A stretch of DNA of 64,000 nt from an uncultured Tenacibaculum sp. (lineage in GTDB: Bacteria; Bacteroidota; Bacteroidia; Flavobacteriales; Flavobacteriaceae): assembly GCA_947501615.1 (NCBI GenBank), contig CANMWK010000012.1:62001-126000 (forward strand). The letters run 5' to 3'. Below the pieces are notes generated by a model. The model made no database searches. It had not been told where the DNA came from and worked only from the letters and a program-made list of their open reading frames with translations. Below are positions 8,820-18,544 of this stretch, in pieces. The position numbers and the translations under genes are program-made. Within the stretch, counting starts at the first letter, position 1. Each line of letters begins with the position of its first letter.

Positions 8820-10373
8820 TTAGTTCTTTAATTCGTAACGAGGACGTATTCTTTGGAGGATATACGCATCACTCAAATCATTATAAAAGCCTATCTGACG
8901 TAGTTTTATCTTAAAGGCTTCTACATTTTCCTTAAAAGCCAAATGAGTAGTTAGATCAACGTCTTTAAATCTATCTTCTTCAAGTCCATTGATGATAAGC
9001 CCGTATCTCTCCCTAATATTTTCTATTAACTTTTCAATAGATAGTGTCTTAGTAGTAAAATGGTCGTCTTGCACATCGAGTACCAATATTTGAACTAAAG
9101 TTTCTAATAATCGTGTTCCTAATACAAAACGGCGTGGATGTTTTTTGCTACGCCCTTGAGACATAAAACCTCTTTCAGTATTTTTTTGTGATAGATTATC
9201 GATTAATTGTAAGTGGTAACGATACTGGTATGTTCCACGTGATTTTACAATCAGCTCAATATATTTATCAAAATACGTATCTTCATATTTCACCATATCT
9301 TTTATAAGTTCTCGATCATCATCTTCCAGAGAGTTATATAGGTTATCCCACTGAGTTTCAAAATACATCTCAAATCCATCAGGTTTTTCTGATAGTGCTT
9401 TAAGCGCTTTATCTAAGTTTGAAGAATTAGTCTTTTCTAACTTAAGTCTTCTCAATGCAGCATTTACTTGAAAGGTTGCTTTAATGTATTCATAAACACT
9501 GTTAGTTAAGTTTTCTGCATCACTGCTCGCAAGTTTTGAAATTTTACTTTCATTATCATCTGTAGTATCAATAACAATGCTCCAGTTGTCCTGAACTTCA
9601 GTAGAACCATCTTTAACCATCTCTGGGAGCAGATATACAAGTTTTTGAATGTAAAGAGATAGATGAAATGAGGTGATGGTCTTTAAATAATCAACAACAA
9701 CATTTCTGGGAATCTTCCGTTTATATACCAGTAAACGACGTACATCATCACAGTATAGTTTTGCCTGCTTATCTAAGAGTGGCTTAATTTGATTTAAGGA
9801 GCTATTTGTATCAAGAAAACCAGGCTTCACATTTTTTATTATATGTAATAAACCAAGGCTGTCAACGTCTAGTCCATCTTGAATATTTATTTTATTAGTA
9901 GTATTATCCCAACCTTCCATTAAAAAGCTCTTCAACTCTTCTTTAACCTTAGGGTTAGCACCTAACATTAAATACACCTGATCTGCAGTATTATAATCTC
10001 TATTATGTGCGGCATTTCTAACACGATAACTTTCAAGATGTATAGGTCTTAAGGAAGAGATTTTTTCTTTGTCTAAGTTTCCTCTAAAAACCATATTAAC
10101 TAGATTACTTCGCATCCATAACTCAGCAGCTTCTTTGTTCTCACTAAACCCTTTTACCGAATCATTTTCTTCTAATTTAGAAAAAACCCTCTGGAGCGTT
10201 TTTAAATCGATAAACGAGTTACTCCTTGCTCTTTGTCTTGGTCTCATTCCGTTATGTTTTAACAGCATAAAAAGATTCACAAAAACATTATCAATTTTAA
10301 CAGCTTTAGCGTCACCGGCATAGATGAGTTCATTTCTTAGGACACTTTCTTCTTTGTTTAATTTTATCGCCAT
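8820..10373 (-). CDS. Defence-operon protein of unknown function (DptG-position)
   Basis: A 517-residue, mostly helical, soluble protein without a catalytic motif I can name. It has no signal peptide or membrane segment. A basic patch around residues 400-410 (GRSKKHPRR) could contact nucleic acid. Its place between the DptF-like ATPase/kinase gene and the DptH-like gene is that of dptG in Dnd restriction modules, and also of an uncharacterised component I recall in methylation-associated defence systems. It is separated by 2-3 nt from both neighbours, so it is co-translated with them and is probably a structural partner of the ATPases. Function is not established. Confidence 0.7.
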   Translation of the reverse strand: MAIKLNKEESVLRNELIYAGDAKAVKIDNVFVNLFMLLKHNGMRPRQRARSNSFIDLKTLQRVFSKLEENDSVKGFSENKEAAELWMRSNLVNMVFRGNLDKEKISSLRPIHLESYRVRNAAHNRDYNTADQVYLMLGANPKVKEELKSFLMEGWDNTTNKINIQDGLDVDSLGLLHIIKNVKPGFLDTNSSLNQIKPLLDKQAKLYCDDVRRLLVYKRKIPRNVVVDYLKTITSFHLSLYIQKLVYLLPEMVKDGSTEVQDNWSIVIDTTDDNESKISKLASSDAENLTNSVYEYIKATFQVNAALRRLKLEKTNSSNLDKALKALSEKPDGFEMYFETQWDNLYNSLEDDDRELIKDMVKYEDTYFDKYIELIVKSRGTYQYRYHLQLIDNLSQKNTERGFMSQGRSKKHPRRFVLGTRLLETLVQILVLDVQDDHFTTKTLSIEKLIENIRERYGLIINGLEEDRFKDVDLTTHLAFKENVEAFKIKLRQIGFYNDLSDAYILQRIRPRYELKN

Positions 10374-10375
10374 AA

Positions 10376-13300
10376 CTATAACTGCATTGATTTTATACTA
10401 AGTTGATTCTTAGTGTTTTTACTAATTTCATAAAACTCTATATTATCTCTTGTAACAATCACTTTGTCATATGATAGATTTTCAAGTAGATTTTTGAAAA
10501 TTGTAAGCTCTACAAACTTTCCTCTGATATCGTTTAGAGAGGGGCTGTAACCTTTTTGAATAAAGTAGAGCATTTCAAATAAATCTAATGAGATTAATAA
10601 CTCTATGTGCTGCTCTGTTTTATGCCTAAATACTAGACTATCAGGTTCATATTCTAGATATTTTACTAGATGATCTGTTCTACTTACAAATAGCTCAAAA
10701 TCATTCAAATCAAATAACCTAAATGACTTGCTAAATGGATCATTTATTTCGGATGAGCTTAAAACTAAATTTTTACTCCAAATAGAAGAATTCTTACAAC
10801 CTTCATTCATAGAAATTGCCTGCGATAGTGACATTTTAAGTTTAAGCAATGAATCTTGTGATAATTGAGTAAACAAGCTTGGTAAAATCTTCTTAATTAA
10901 ACCTACATTATGAGAAGACTTAAAATCTGTCCAACTAGTTGCCTTATAATATTCAAATGGCAGAATTTCATAAAACTCTGTACTCTCATTTTTAAGACTT
11001 ATTTGTTTAAGAGCAATAGATTCTTTTTGAACTATATATTTTATTTGTTTTAGGCATGCTTTCTCGAAAGCGGAAGTATCATTAAAGTCTTCTTTATTAA
11101 AAGACAGTTTAAACTGATTTGATTCGTCTTCTATGTTTACATAACTCAGTACAACATCAGAAACACTATTCAATTTATCAATATTTAAAGCTTTATAGAA
11201 GCTTAAAAGTGATTGACATGGTAAGCGCTTTTTGTAATTACTAATTCTCCCTTCAAAATATTGATGTCTTATGTATGACTTTTGAAATGACTTAATTTTT
11301 TCTAGCAGTTCATCAGTTTGCTCGTGAGCAGGAGCCCAAATTTTATTTGCATTAAAATGATCGACCAAATCAAATGACCTATCAGAAAACTCCAAGTACT
11401 GTCTTTTACTGTGCTGACCAAAAAATAAATCCCTGTCGAGATTTGGAATAGCCACGTTACCTATATCCGTCTCTCGTAATAATCGTATTAGTCGATCATT
11501 ATTTCCAGTATCTTCATAATTAGAGTTTGTGAGATTAAAATAAAAAAACTGCCAGTATTCTTCTGGTTTACTTTGGAGCCTAGTGTATATATTTTCAATA
11601 TCCTCACAACTATGGTCTCTAGAAATCATAAAAGCTATATAGGACCTTAAGTCTCTCATCGTAATATGAAGCTCTCGTTTTAAGGCGACTGTGCGCAATA
11701 ACCATTCTAATCTTGTGATGACTTCATTACCAGATGCAGGGTCATTAAGAGATTCTACATTGTACTTTATGAAACACTTATTTGCGACGGAACAACCTTC
11801 ACATTTGTTCCAAAGACTTTTATTAGTCAGCGCTTTAACCTGCTGTCTGAAGAGACTTGGCTCTTTTCCGTCAACAGCTGTGACTGACCTGAGATTTAGG
11901 TTTATGATCATCAAACCTTGTGGCAAGTCGTAATGACCTTCTTTATAAAAATATTGATCTATGGTGTTGTGAAGGGAATTGTACTTATCTGATGTTTTAA
12001 GAAATTCTACAAGGCGCCCTTCATTTATAGCAATTATTCTTCCTTCTGTAGCTTGATTATAATTTTTCAGACCTTCGAAAGGGTTGAAGAAAGACTCTAG
12101 AACTTCATTATTCAATTTACCATCCTCATCCTGTGACCCGTCATAATTACTTTCAAATGCTGTCCCATTTATTGAGAATTCTGCTCCATTCTTATGATCA
12201 AAACGCTTTAGGTTTTTTACAGTAGGATCATCTTCTATTTTTCTAATAAAAGCGGTTTTACCGTCCCCAGCATTACCAGTAATTATAATAAGCTTAAACC
12301 TTGCATCAAGAATATCAGGAATAAGTTTTCTATCTAACTTTGATGGTGAGTAGGTAAGTTGATCGTAATTTGATCCTCGCTCATTCACTCTAGTTCCCCA
12401 GTTTCCAGATTTTGATTGACTATAAAGAGAGTTTATATAATCAACAATATCAATGCCTTCAACTTCTACCTTATGCTCTTTAAGTCTATTTGTGTTTTCT
12501 TCAAATGATTCTTTTAAAGCATTGTAAACTCTGGTTATATTACCTTCATTAAAATTACGTGCACCACCTTGCCAGAATGTCTCGTTGATTAATATTTCAT
12601 TATCAACCTTTACCAACATTTTCAATTTATCTCCAAAAGAGATAGAGTTTTTATAGCTTTTAATTTTGTCTTTAAACTTACCTAAAGAAGAATTTACGGT
12701 CTTTCGGATTTCTCCATAGGTCGACATTTCATTTAATAACTTTATACTTGTACTTTCTTCACTAATAAACACTTCAACCCTATAGAGTTTATCTTCCTGA
12801 ACACCTTCTGTATTTGGTTTATTCTCTTCTAGTAAATTGTCTTCTCCTATAGCTTGCAATGCTTTAAGCATTTCACTCGCAGAGCAATATCTTTTTTCTG
12901 TTGTTGACCCTATAGCCGTAGTCAAGAATTCTGAAAATGCATCAGAAATTCTAGGGTTTAACTCTTTAGGATTTGTAGGATTTTGACTTAAACTAGGTAT
13001 TCTAATTTTTGGCCAAGGGTAATTTTTTGTTACAAGTTCATAGAGCGTGATTCCTAAAGCAAATGTATCTGCCGAGAAATCCCAATTGATATGATGTCCG
13101 TCAAGTAGATCTGGCGCCAAGTATGGGTTAGTCCCTACATACGATTTATCATTTTCTTTAAGTGATGCAACATTAAAATCGATTAAAACAAAGCGCCCTT
13201 TATTATCCCAAATGATATTTTGAGGCTTAACATCTCTATGAAGTATAGGTTTTTCTCTTGTTTGAAGATACTCTAGTGCAGAGAGTATTTCTATACCTAA

Positions 13301-15106
13301 ACGATATATGGTAGCAACTGGAAGATTAGCATCCGTTTTAATATAGGTGCTTAAATTATCTCCGTCAAGAAATTCGGTAGTTGTATAAAATTGGTTTTGA
13401 GGAGTTTTTCCATTCCAACTGAACTTTACAATATTAGGATGATCTAATTCAATTAGGGCATTGTATTCATCTAGTACATTAGCAATATTTACACTTTCGT
13501 GAAATAGTTTAAGCGCATAATCGCGACCTTGTAAATCATGCTTTGCTTTAAAAACTCTGGAATATCCACCACGACCAAGTATTTTATGAATTATATAATC
13601 CCCAACTTTATCACCTTCTTTTACCTCGTAAGTATCAGTAACTTGTGAAGATGACTGTTGCGACGATTTCGTTTCTTCCTTAGTAGATAGATCTAACTGA
13701 AGTGCTGTTTTAATGAACTCTTCAAGCTCATCAATAGTATCTATACGAGCTTCACTATCCGTAAGAATTGTCTTTAAACAAATTTCATCAAGCCATTTAG
13801 GAAGTGAACCATTCTCTGCCGATGGTAATCGATCTTTAGGTAATTGACCACCGATTTTATCTAATTCAAAAGGACTTTTTATGGGTTCCTTGCCTGAAAA
13901 TAACCACGCGATTAATACACCTAGTGAATAAATGTCTGATGCTCTGGAGGCGTCTTTAGCAATCAATTCTAGTGGATGATACGGTGAAGCATTGGTTTCA
14001 CTAATGGTATGCATTACGGTATAACCATTATCATTATGATCAGTAAAATAGGACTTGCCAAAATTACCTAAATAGGCATAACCATTATTTAAAAAGATAT
14101 TTTCAGGATTAATATCCCTATGAAAAATATTCTCCTTGTGAGCTGCCTTTAAAGCGCTCATAACACATTTTAAAATATCAATACGCTCATCGAAGGTAAA
14201 CGTCTTGTTTCTAGAAACTGATCGTAAGGAATCTTCTTCCATTAAATCTGTAATCTCGTAAAAAAGATGGTTTTCTTCGTCTATTTTAAACTCTACTGGT
14301 AGTATAAATGGATTTGATCTAATTTTTAACAAAGCATTGTGTTGATTTTTAATGCTTTCCTCTCGTGACTTTAATTCTTCTGGAGATAATCCTACTACCT
14401 GTAGAGCATATTCTTTTACTCGTTTTCTAATGTTAGATGTTACATTCTTAGGTTTAACCAAATACTCTACATAATTATGGTCTTCTTGTTTAAGTATCTC
14501 AACAATTTCATAGCCCTGAATCTCTTTTTTCTCGTTAGGAGATTTCTTGCTTTGTTCTCCTATTAAAAACTGAACAATACCTTCCTGAATATCAATGATG
14601 CCATTCTCATATTTACCTACCTTTTCTGGATCTGTAATATGATCTATAAGCTTTTTTGATAACGTGAATGTCATATCTGCTGCATTCTCCCACATAATAG
14701 GTTGAAAAGAGTTGGGATAGGATAGTGTTACCATATTGTCTATCCAGGCTTTACCATAACTGCGATTTGCCTCTTTTAATTTAGAAGCAAGAACGGCTGT
14801 CTTTTGACGATTGGTTTTTAATGGATTTGGCTTTTGCCTATCATTTACATACCAGTAGTCATCTGCACCTTCTATACGACCTTTCCAGTCCTTATTCTCT
14901 ACATTATAAATCGCGTGTGGCGCAACTACGATTAAATCGTATTCCCAAAACTGGGTACGGTTATTACGTGGGTTAGTAGAAGCTATCTCTACATTTGGAA
15001 TAAGAAAATAGTTATCTGGTAGATTAACGAGCAAGTAATCTAACAATCGCTTCTCGCCAGCATTAACTACTGAATCAAAATATGGTGGCTTTATTATTTT
15101 TCCCAT
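10376..15106 (-). CDS. NERD domain, two kinase-like domains and DptF-like ATPase fusion
   Basis: A 1576-residue multidomain protein. Residues 5-130 are a NERD nuclease-related domain with D57, E70 and K72 in PD-(D/E)xK spacing. Residues about 270-480 are a kinase fold that keeps HRDINPEN (near 327) but has NFG where DFG is expected and no clear glycine loop, so it is probably a pseudokinase. Residues about 500-765 are a complete Ser/Thr kinase: GRGGYSRVF loop, ALK lysine near 535, HRDVKPQN near 627 and DFN near 645. The C-terminal half has Walker A TGNAGDGKT (near 940) and a CEGC-x5-C cysteine cluster (near 1100), like DptF. The N-terminal half resembles PglW. It overlaps hsdS by 13 nt. Confidence 0.82.
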   Translation of the reverse strand: MGKIIKPPYFDSVVNAGEKRLLDYLLVNLPDNYFLIPNVEIASTNPRNNRTQFWEYDLIVVAPHAIYNVENKDWKGRIEGADDYWYVNDRQKPNPLKTNRQKTAVLASKLKEANRSYGKAWIDNMVTLSYPNSFQPIMWENAADMTFTLSKKLIDHITDPEKVGKYENGIIDIQEGIVQFLIGEQSKKSPNEKKEIQGYEIVEILKQEDHNYVEYLVKPKNVTSNIRKRVKEYALQVVGLSPEELKSREESIKNQHNALLKIRSNPFILPVEFKIDEENHLFYEITDLMEEDSLRSVSRNKTFTFDERIDILKCVMSALKAAHKENIFHRDINPENIFLNNGYAYLGNFGKSYFTDHNDNGYTVMHTISETNASPYHPLELIAKDASRASDIYSLGVLIAWLFSGKEPIKSPFELDKIGGQLPKDRLPSAENGSLPKWLDEICLKTILTDSEARIDTIDELEEFIKTALQLDLSTKEETKSSQQSSSQVTDTYEVKEGDKVGDYIIHKILGRGGYSRVFKAKHDLQGRDYALKLFHESVNIANVLDEYNALIELDHPNIVKFSWNGKTPQNQFYTTTEFLDGDNLSTYIKTDANLPVATIYRLGIEILSALEYLQTREKPILHRDVKPQNIIWDNKGRFVLIDFNVASLKENDKSYVGTNPYLAPDLLDGHHINWDFSADTFALGITLYELVTKNYPWPKIRIPSLSQNPTNPKELNPRISDAFSEFLTTAIGSTTEKRYCSASEMLKALQAIGEDNLLEENKPNTEGVQEDKLYRVEVFISEESTSIKLLNEMSTYGEIRKTVNSSLGKFKDKIKSYKNSISFGDKLKMLVKVDNEILINETFWQGGARNFNEGNITRVYNALKESFEENTNRLKEHKVEVEGIDIVDYINSLYSQSKSGNWGTRVNERGSNYDQLTYSPSKLDRKLIPDILDARFKLIIITGNAGDGKTAFIRKIEDDPTVKNLKRFDHKNGAEFSINGTAFESNYDGSQDEDGKLNNEVLESFFNPFEGLKNYNQATEGRIIAINEGRLVEFLKTSDKYNSLHNTIDQYFYKEGHYDLPQGLMIINLNLRSVTAVDGKEPSLFRQQVKALTNKSLWNKCEGCSVANKCFIKYNVESLNDPASGNEVITRLEWLLRTVALKRELHITMRDLRSYIAFMISRDHSCEDIENIYTRLQSKPEEYWQFFYFNLTNSNYEDTGNNDRLIRLLRETDIGNVAIPNLDRDLFFGQHSKRQYLEFSDRSFDLVDHFNANKIWAPAHEQTDELLEKIKSFQKSYIRHQYFEGRISNYKKRLPCQSLLSFYKALNIDKLNSVSDVVLSYVNIEDESNQFKLSFNKEDFNDTSAFEKACLKQIKYIVQKESIALKQISLKNESTEFYEILPFEYYKATSWTDFKSSHNVGLIKKILPSLFTQLSQDSLLKLKMSLSQAISMNEGCKNSSIWSKNLVLSSSEINDPFSKSFRLFDLNDFELFVSRTDHLVKYLEYEPDSLVFRHKTEQHIELLISLDLFEMLYFIQKGYSPSLNDIRGKFVELTIFKNLLENLSYDKVIVTRDNIEFYEISKNTKNQLSIKSMQL

Positions 15107-16506
15107 TGTTCTATTTCTTTTTCTACCAAGGCTATTGCATCATTTTCTTTCAGTAGGGCTTGATAGATCATTGTGTGAGCTTCCTTAACTTTAGTATCGA
15201 TTTCCTGCATAACATCTTTGTCTAAAATTGGCACAGGTACTTCTTTCAATAATTCCTGTATAGGTCTACATAGTTTTGTTCCCGTTTGAGTAGATCGAAT
15301 GAATCTAAATCCATATTCTGATGATAGCCAGCTAAAAAGATATCCCGAGGGGATATCCTTCGATGTTTTCATTCTAATAAATTCTCCAGCAACTAACTGA
15401 CCTTCAAGCTCTTCATTTGCAAAAATCGCTCTACAAAATGTTTCACTCTCTCCTAAAGTCCCCACACCTGCAATCAAAATCTCCCCGTATTCCACCAAAT
15501 TATCACTATTAACATATCTTCTTGACAGCATTTTACCTTTCTTCTTAAAATTGAAAATATCTGATTGGTTAAGGAGCTTAATTGATTTGTCTGAATCAAT
15601 TTCTAACCTTCTAAAAGCACCCGTAGTAAAAAAATTGTTTCCTTCTATGCATTCAGCGAGTGAAATAAATGGAATTTTTTTAAACTCATTTTTAATTCTT
15701 TGAAGTCTGGAGGAATAATTGAATGCATTGATAGTCAATGCTCTAATTTCTGAAATATTTCTCTTGAATGTGGATACACTTCTTGTTGAAGAGTGACTTC
15801 CAAAAAAATCATAGTCTTCCGGTTTAAGATGTCTTAAGCCAATTTCATTTTTCAATTTATTTTCTGTTTGCTCTAGCTGTATATTAGCTTTGGCTAGTAA
15901 ACTTGAAGATTCAACAATTAATTTATGAATCTTTTCTTGTTGATTTTCGCTTGGTAGGAGAACTGGTAATTGACCTAATTCTATTGGTGATATTCTTGGA
16001 ACTACGGCCCCATAAATCATTGATTGTATATAATCGTTGATTATTGGAGTACTTAAGTATGCATATAGATAGCCATAACTAATCTTTTCGGTTTCTATTC
16101 TAATTATCTCTTGCGAGCCGATGCATCCTTTGAAACTTTTATTTACTAGTGAAATATTGCCCACGGTTCCAGCACAGCTTACTAAAATTTGCTCTTCTTG
16201 AAGAGTCATTTTTTCTATCCAAGGAGTATACTTTTTGCTTATTTTCTTAGAAGTATTTTTTGGTTGGGTTTTAATCATATCAGTTGCTGTTACATATTTA
16301 AAAGAGTTCTGATCACTTTCAACAAACACTCTTTTAAATATGCCTCCTTGGTAAATTTCATCAGTAACATCAGATAATTTTTTAAAAGAAATACCTCTAT
16401 CTATGAGGTCAGAAATAGTCTTTTTTCCTCTATTTAGATAATAATTAGGTGTAAAAACAGTAAGTCCATCTTTAAAACGATTTAGTCTTATAATTCCTTT
16501 TTTCAT
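15094..16506 (-). CDS. hsdS: Type I-like DNA specificity subunit HsdS
   Basis: A 470-residue protein with the classical HsdS layout: target-recognition domain 1 (about residues 1-190), a coiled coil (about 192-222, rich in Q, E, K and L), target-recognition domain 2 (about 245-425) and a second C-terminal coil. It should form an M2S methyltransferase with the HsdM encoded 6 nt upstream and set the DNA motif that is methylated. There is no hsdR beside it; the next genes are the kinase/ATPase fusion and the HerA ATPase. In this operon the complex therefore probably provides self-marking and recognition for a different restriction machinery. Confidence 0.88.
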   Translation of the reverse strand: MKKGIIRLNRFKDGLTVFTPNYYLNRGKKTISDLIDRGISFKKLSDVTDEIYQGGIFKRVFVESDQNSFKYVTATDMIKTQPKNTSKKISKKYTPWIEKMTLQEEQILVSCAGTVGNISLVNKSFKGCIGSQEIIRIETEKISYGYLYAYLSTPIINDYIQSMIYGAVVPRISPIELGQLPVLLPSENQQEKIHKLIVESSSLLAKANIQLEQTENKLKNEIGLRHLKPEDYDFFGSHSSTRSVSTFKRNISEIRALTINAFNYSSRLQRIKNEFKKIPFISLAECIEGNNFFTTGAFRRLEIDSDKSIKLLNQSDIFNFKKKGKMLSRRYVNSDNLVEYGEILIAGVGTLGESETFCRAIFANEELEGQLVAGEFIRMKTSKDIPSGYLFSWLSSEYGFRFIRSTQTGTKLCRPIQELLKEVPVPILDKDVMQEIDTKVKEAHTMIYQALLKENDAIALVEKEIEQWEK

Positions 16507-16512
16507 ATTGAT

Positions 16513-18528
16513 CTACTGTTTTAGGAATTTTTTGTAAGACTCCGTTATCACTTCTAAATCATCGTTCAAACGCTTTGCTTTTTCTCTCCTAATTTTAAGA
16601 ATTTTATTTCCGTTTTTTTGGCGTGCTAGATATTTAGTTTCAGTATTATATAATAGTTCTGCGCCGTCATCATCACGCAAATAAATAGGGTTTCCTCTTC
16701 GATCTTTACCCAATTTTTCTGCTATTGCCATAAATATCTCGTAGTCTTCATCCTTTTGCTGTGCAAGTTGTTTTTCTTGTTCGGTCTTTTTTTGTAGAAA
16801 AAGTAATGAAGACTGCACACCTACTTGAGGTAAGAAAGCCTCTACAGCTAAGTCTATTGATGCTAATATTTTGAATCTATCTAGAATCCATTTTCTAACC
16901 GGAAGCATATTGGGGTTACCTAAAATTCCATCAGGAAGTACAACTGCCATTTTTCCTCGGTCTTTTAGAAAATGAAAACAAGCCTCGATGAATAGAACTT
17001 CAGGAGCTTTACTGTAAGCCCCAAGCTCATAGCGACTTGTTATACTAGTATCAACTTTTACTTTTGCACCAAATGGCGGATTCGTAAAAATCATATCAAA
17101 TTTTCCACGAGCATCTGTACCGTAAGCGTTATTTATGTCTTGCATTTCGCGTAAGCTCTTATCTATAGCTTCGTTAATTTTTTCAATTTCTGTAGGGTGC
17201 TCCCATAATGGATAAGCCAGTGAGTTTACGTGAAATATGTTAGCGTGACCATCGCCGCCCATTACCATATTCATTCTGGCTGCCTTTTTTAAATCAGGAT
17301 CAAAGTCAAAACCAAAAATGCTACGCTCTGCATATTCTTTCACCTTAGCATTTACTTCTGGGGAGTTGTATTTTTCTTCCAGAAATGGACCTTCTAAATC
17401 TGGAAACATTTCTTTTGCCATTTGTTGACGCACGTGATCTAATACCATCACTAAAAAGCCACCAGAACCACAAGCTGGATCTAGCACACGATGATGTTCT
17501 TGTGGGTCTAGCATTTCTACCATACACTTCACAATATTACGTGGTGTAAAAAACTGTCCTGCTTCTTGTTTTAAAGTATTGCTAACAATAGTTTCATACG
17601 CAAGCCCCTTAACATCTACTGATGCATCTAAGAAGGAATATTTTGCCAATTCCCCAGCGATAAAAGCGAGACCTTTATCTGTTAAATCAATACTTTCGTT
17701 TCCTTGAAATACTTCAGAAAATATGGTGTCAGTTTTCAATTCATTAAAAAGTCCTTTTATTCTTTTGGCAACCGCTTTACGGCCTTCTTCTGTGTTCTGT
17801 TCTTTAACGCCTACCCAGAACTTGCGACGGTAACTTTCGCCATTGGGCAATTCCATAAAACGACGTTTTTCATCATAGAGCTTACAGAAAATTAAATTTA
17901 GTAACTGCCAGAAGGCATCTTTTTTTCGACCTTCATTACCGTAAATATAATCGTGAGAGCGTTTAAACACCTTAATTAAAGAGTCGTTTGCTGGTGTTCG
18001 CGTATGTGAACGGTCTGCACGGTCTAAGTCTTCTAAGGTTTCTCCTTCACCAGGAAAGTCAGATAGGTCTGTAAAGTCATAATCAAAGCCTATAGCATCT
18101 TCCTCTTTTTGTAAAAAGTTATAGCTTGATCCATTTGCCCATAAGCCAAATTCACAATTTTCAACAGCACCCATTGCATTTTCAAGAGTAGCACTTAAAC
18201 CTTTCTTTTTGTCAGTAACTTTAACTTTATCATCGTGGACAATGGCTATTCTAATAATGAAGTCTTGCTCGTGTGATTTCCCTTTTTCAAAGATGACCAG
18301 ATTAACTTTTTGCTTTTTAGTTTTTCCTGTTTCTGGATCTTCATAGAAAATGGTATAATCACGTTCCATATCATCTAAATCAAATCCGTACTCTTCATTA
18401 AGCATCAGAATAACAGATTGTAGATTAGACTCTTGTGCTTTTATCTTTTTAACTTCTCCTGACAGTATGCATACTAGCTCATTATCCTCTAATACTATTT
18501 CTTCTTTGCTTTTTATATCTGTTGACAT
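16513..18528 (-). CDS. hsdM: Type I-like N6-adenine DNA methyltransferase HsdM
   Basis: A 671-residue methyltransferase. The AdoMet motif DPACGSGGF is near residue 347 and the catalytic NPPF motif near 484, with the GQFFTPR segment typical of N6_Mtase upstream of motif I. The N-terminal 150 residues contain the HsdR-N-like/restricted-substrate region often seen in longer HsdM proteins. Partner of HsdS downstream. It probably methylates adenine within a bipartite site and so protects the host from the nuclease/ATPase proteins of the same operon. All key residues are present. Confidence 0.9.
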   Translation of the reverse strand: MSTDIKSKEEIVLEDNELVCILSGEVKKIKAQESNLQSVILMLNEEYGFDLDDMERDYTIFYEDPETGKTKKQKVNLVIFEKGKSHEQDFIIRIAIVHDDKVKVTDKKKGLSATLENAMGAVENCEFGLWANGSSYNFLQKEEDAIGFDYDFTDLSDFPGEGETLEDLDRADRSHTRTPANDSLIKVFKRSHDYIYGNEGRKKDAFWQLLNLIFCKLYDEKRRFMELPNGESYRRKFWVGVKEQNTEEGRKAVAKRIKGLFNELKTDTIFSEVFQGNESIDLTDKGLAFIAGELAKYSFLDASVDVKGLAYETIVSNTLKQEAGQFFTPRNIVKCMVEMLDPQEHHRVLDPACGSGGFLVMVLDHVRQQMAKEMFPDLEGPFLEEKYNSPEVNAKVKEYAERSIFGFDFDPDLKKAARMNMVMGGDGHANIFHVNSLAYPLWEHPTEIEKINEAIDKSLREMQDINNAYGTDARGKFDMIFTNPPFGAKVKVDTSITSRYELGAYSKAPEVLFIEACFHFLKDRGKMAVVLPDGILGNPNMLPVRKWILDRFKILASIDLAVEAFLPQVGVQSSLLFLQKKTEQEKQLAQQKDEDYEIFMAIAEKLGKDRRGNPIYLRDDDGAELLYNTETKYLARQKNGNKILKIRREKAKRLNDDLEVITESYKKFLKQ

Positions 18529-18544
18529 TATATAATGTGATTCG

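Noticed and set aside
2707..15106. Complete Dnd phosphorothioation system
   Set aside because: DptF- and DptH-like parts are present, but DndA-E modification genes are not; modification is more likely HsdMS methylation.
15094..18528. Ordinary type I restriction-modification system
   Set aside because: hsdM and hsdS have no hsdR nearby and are embedded with small gaps or overlaps in a larger operon with kinase, ATPases and phosphatase.
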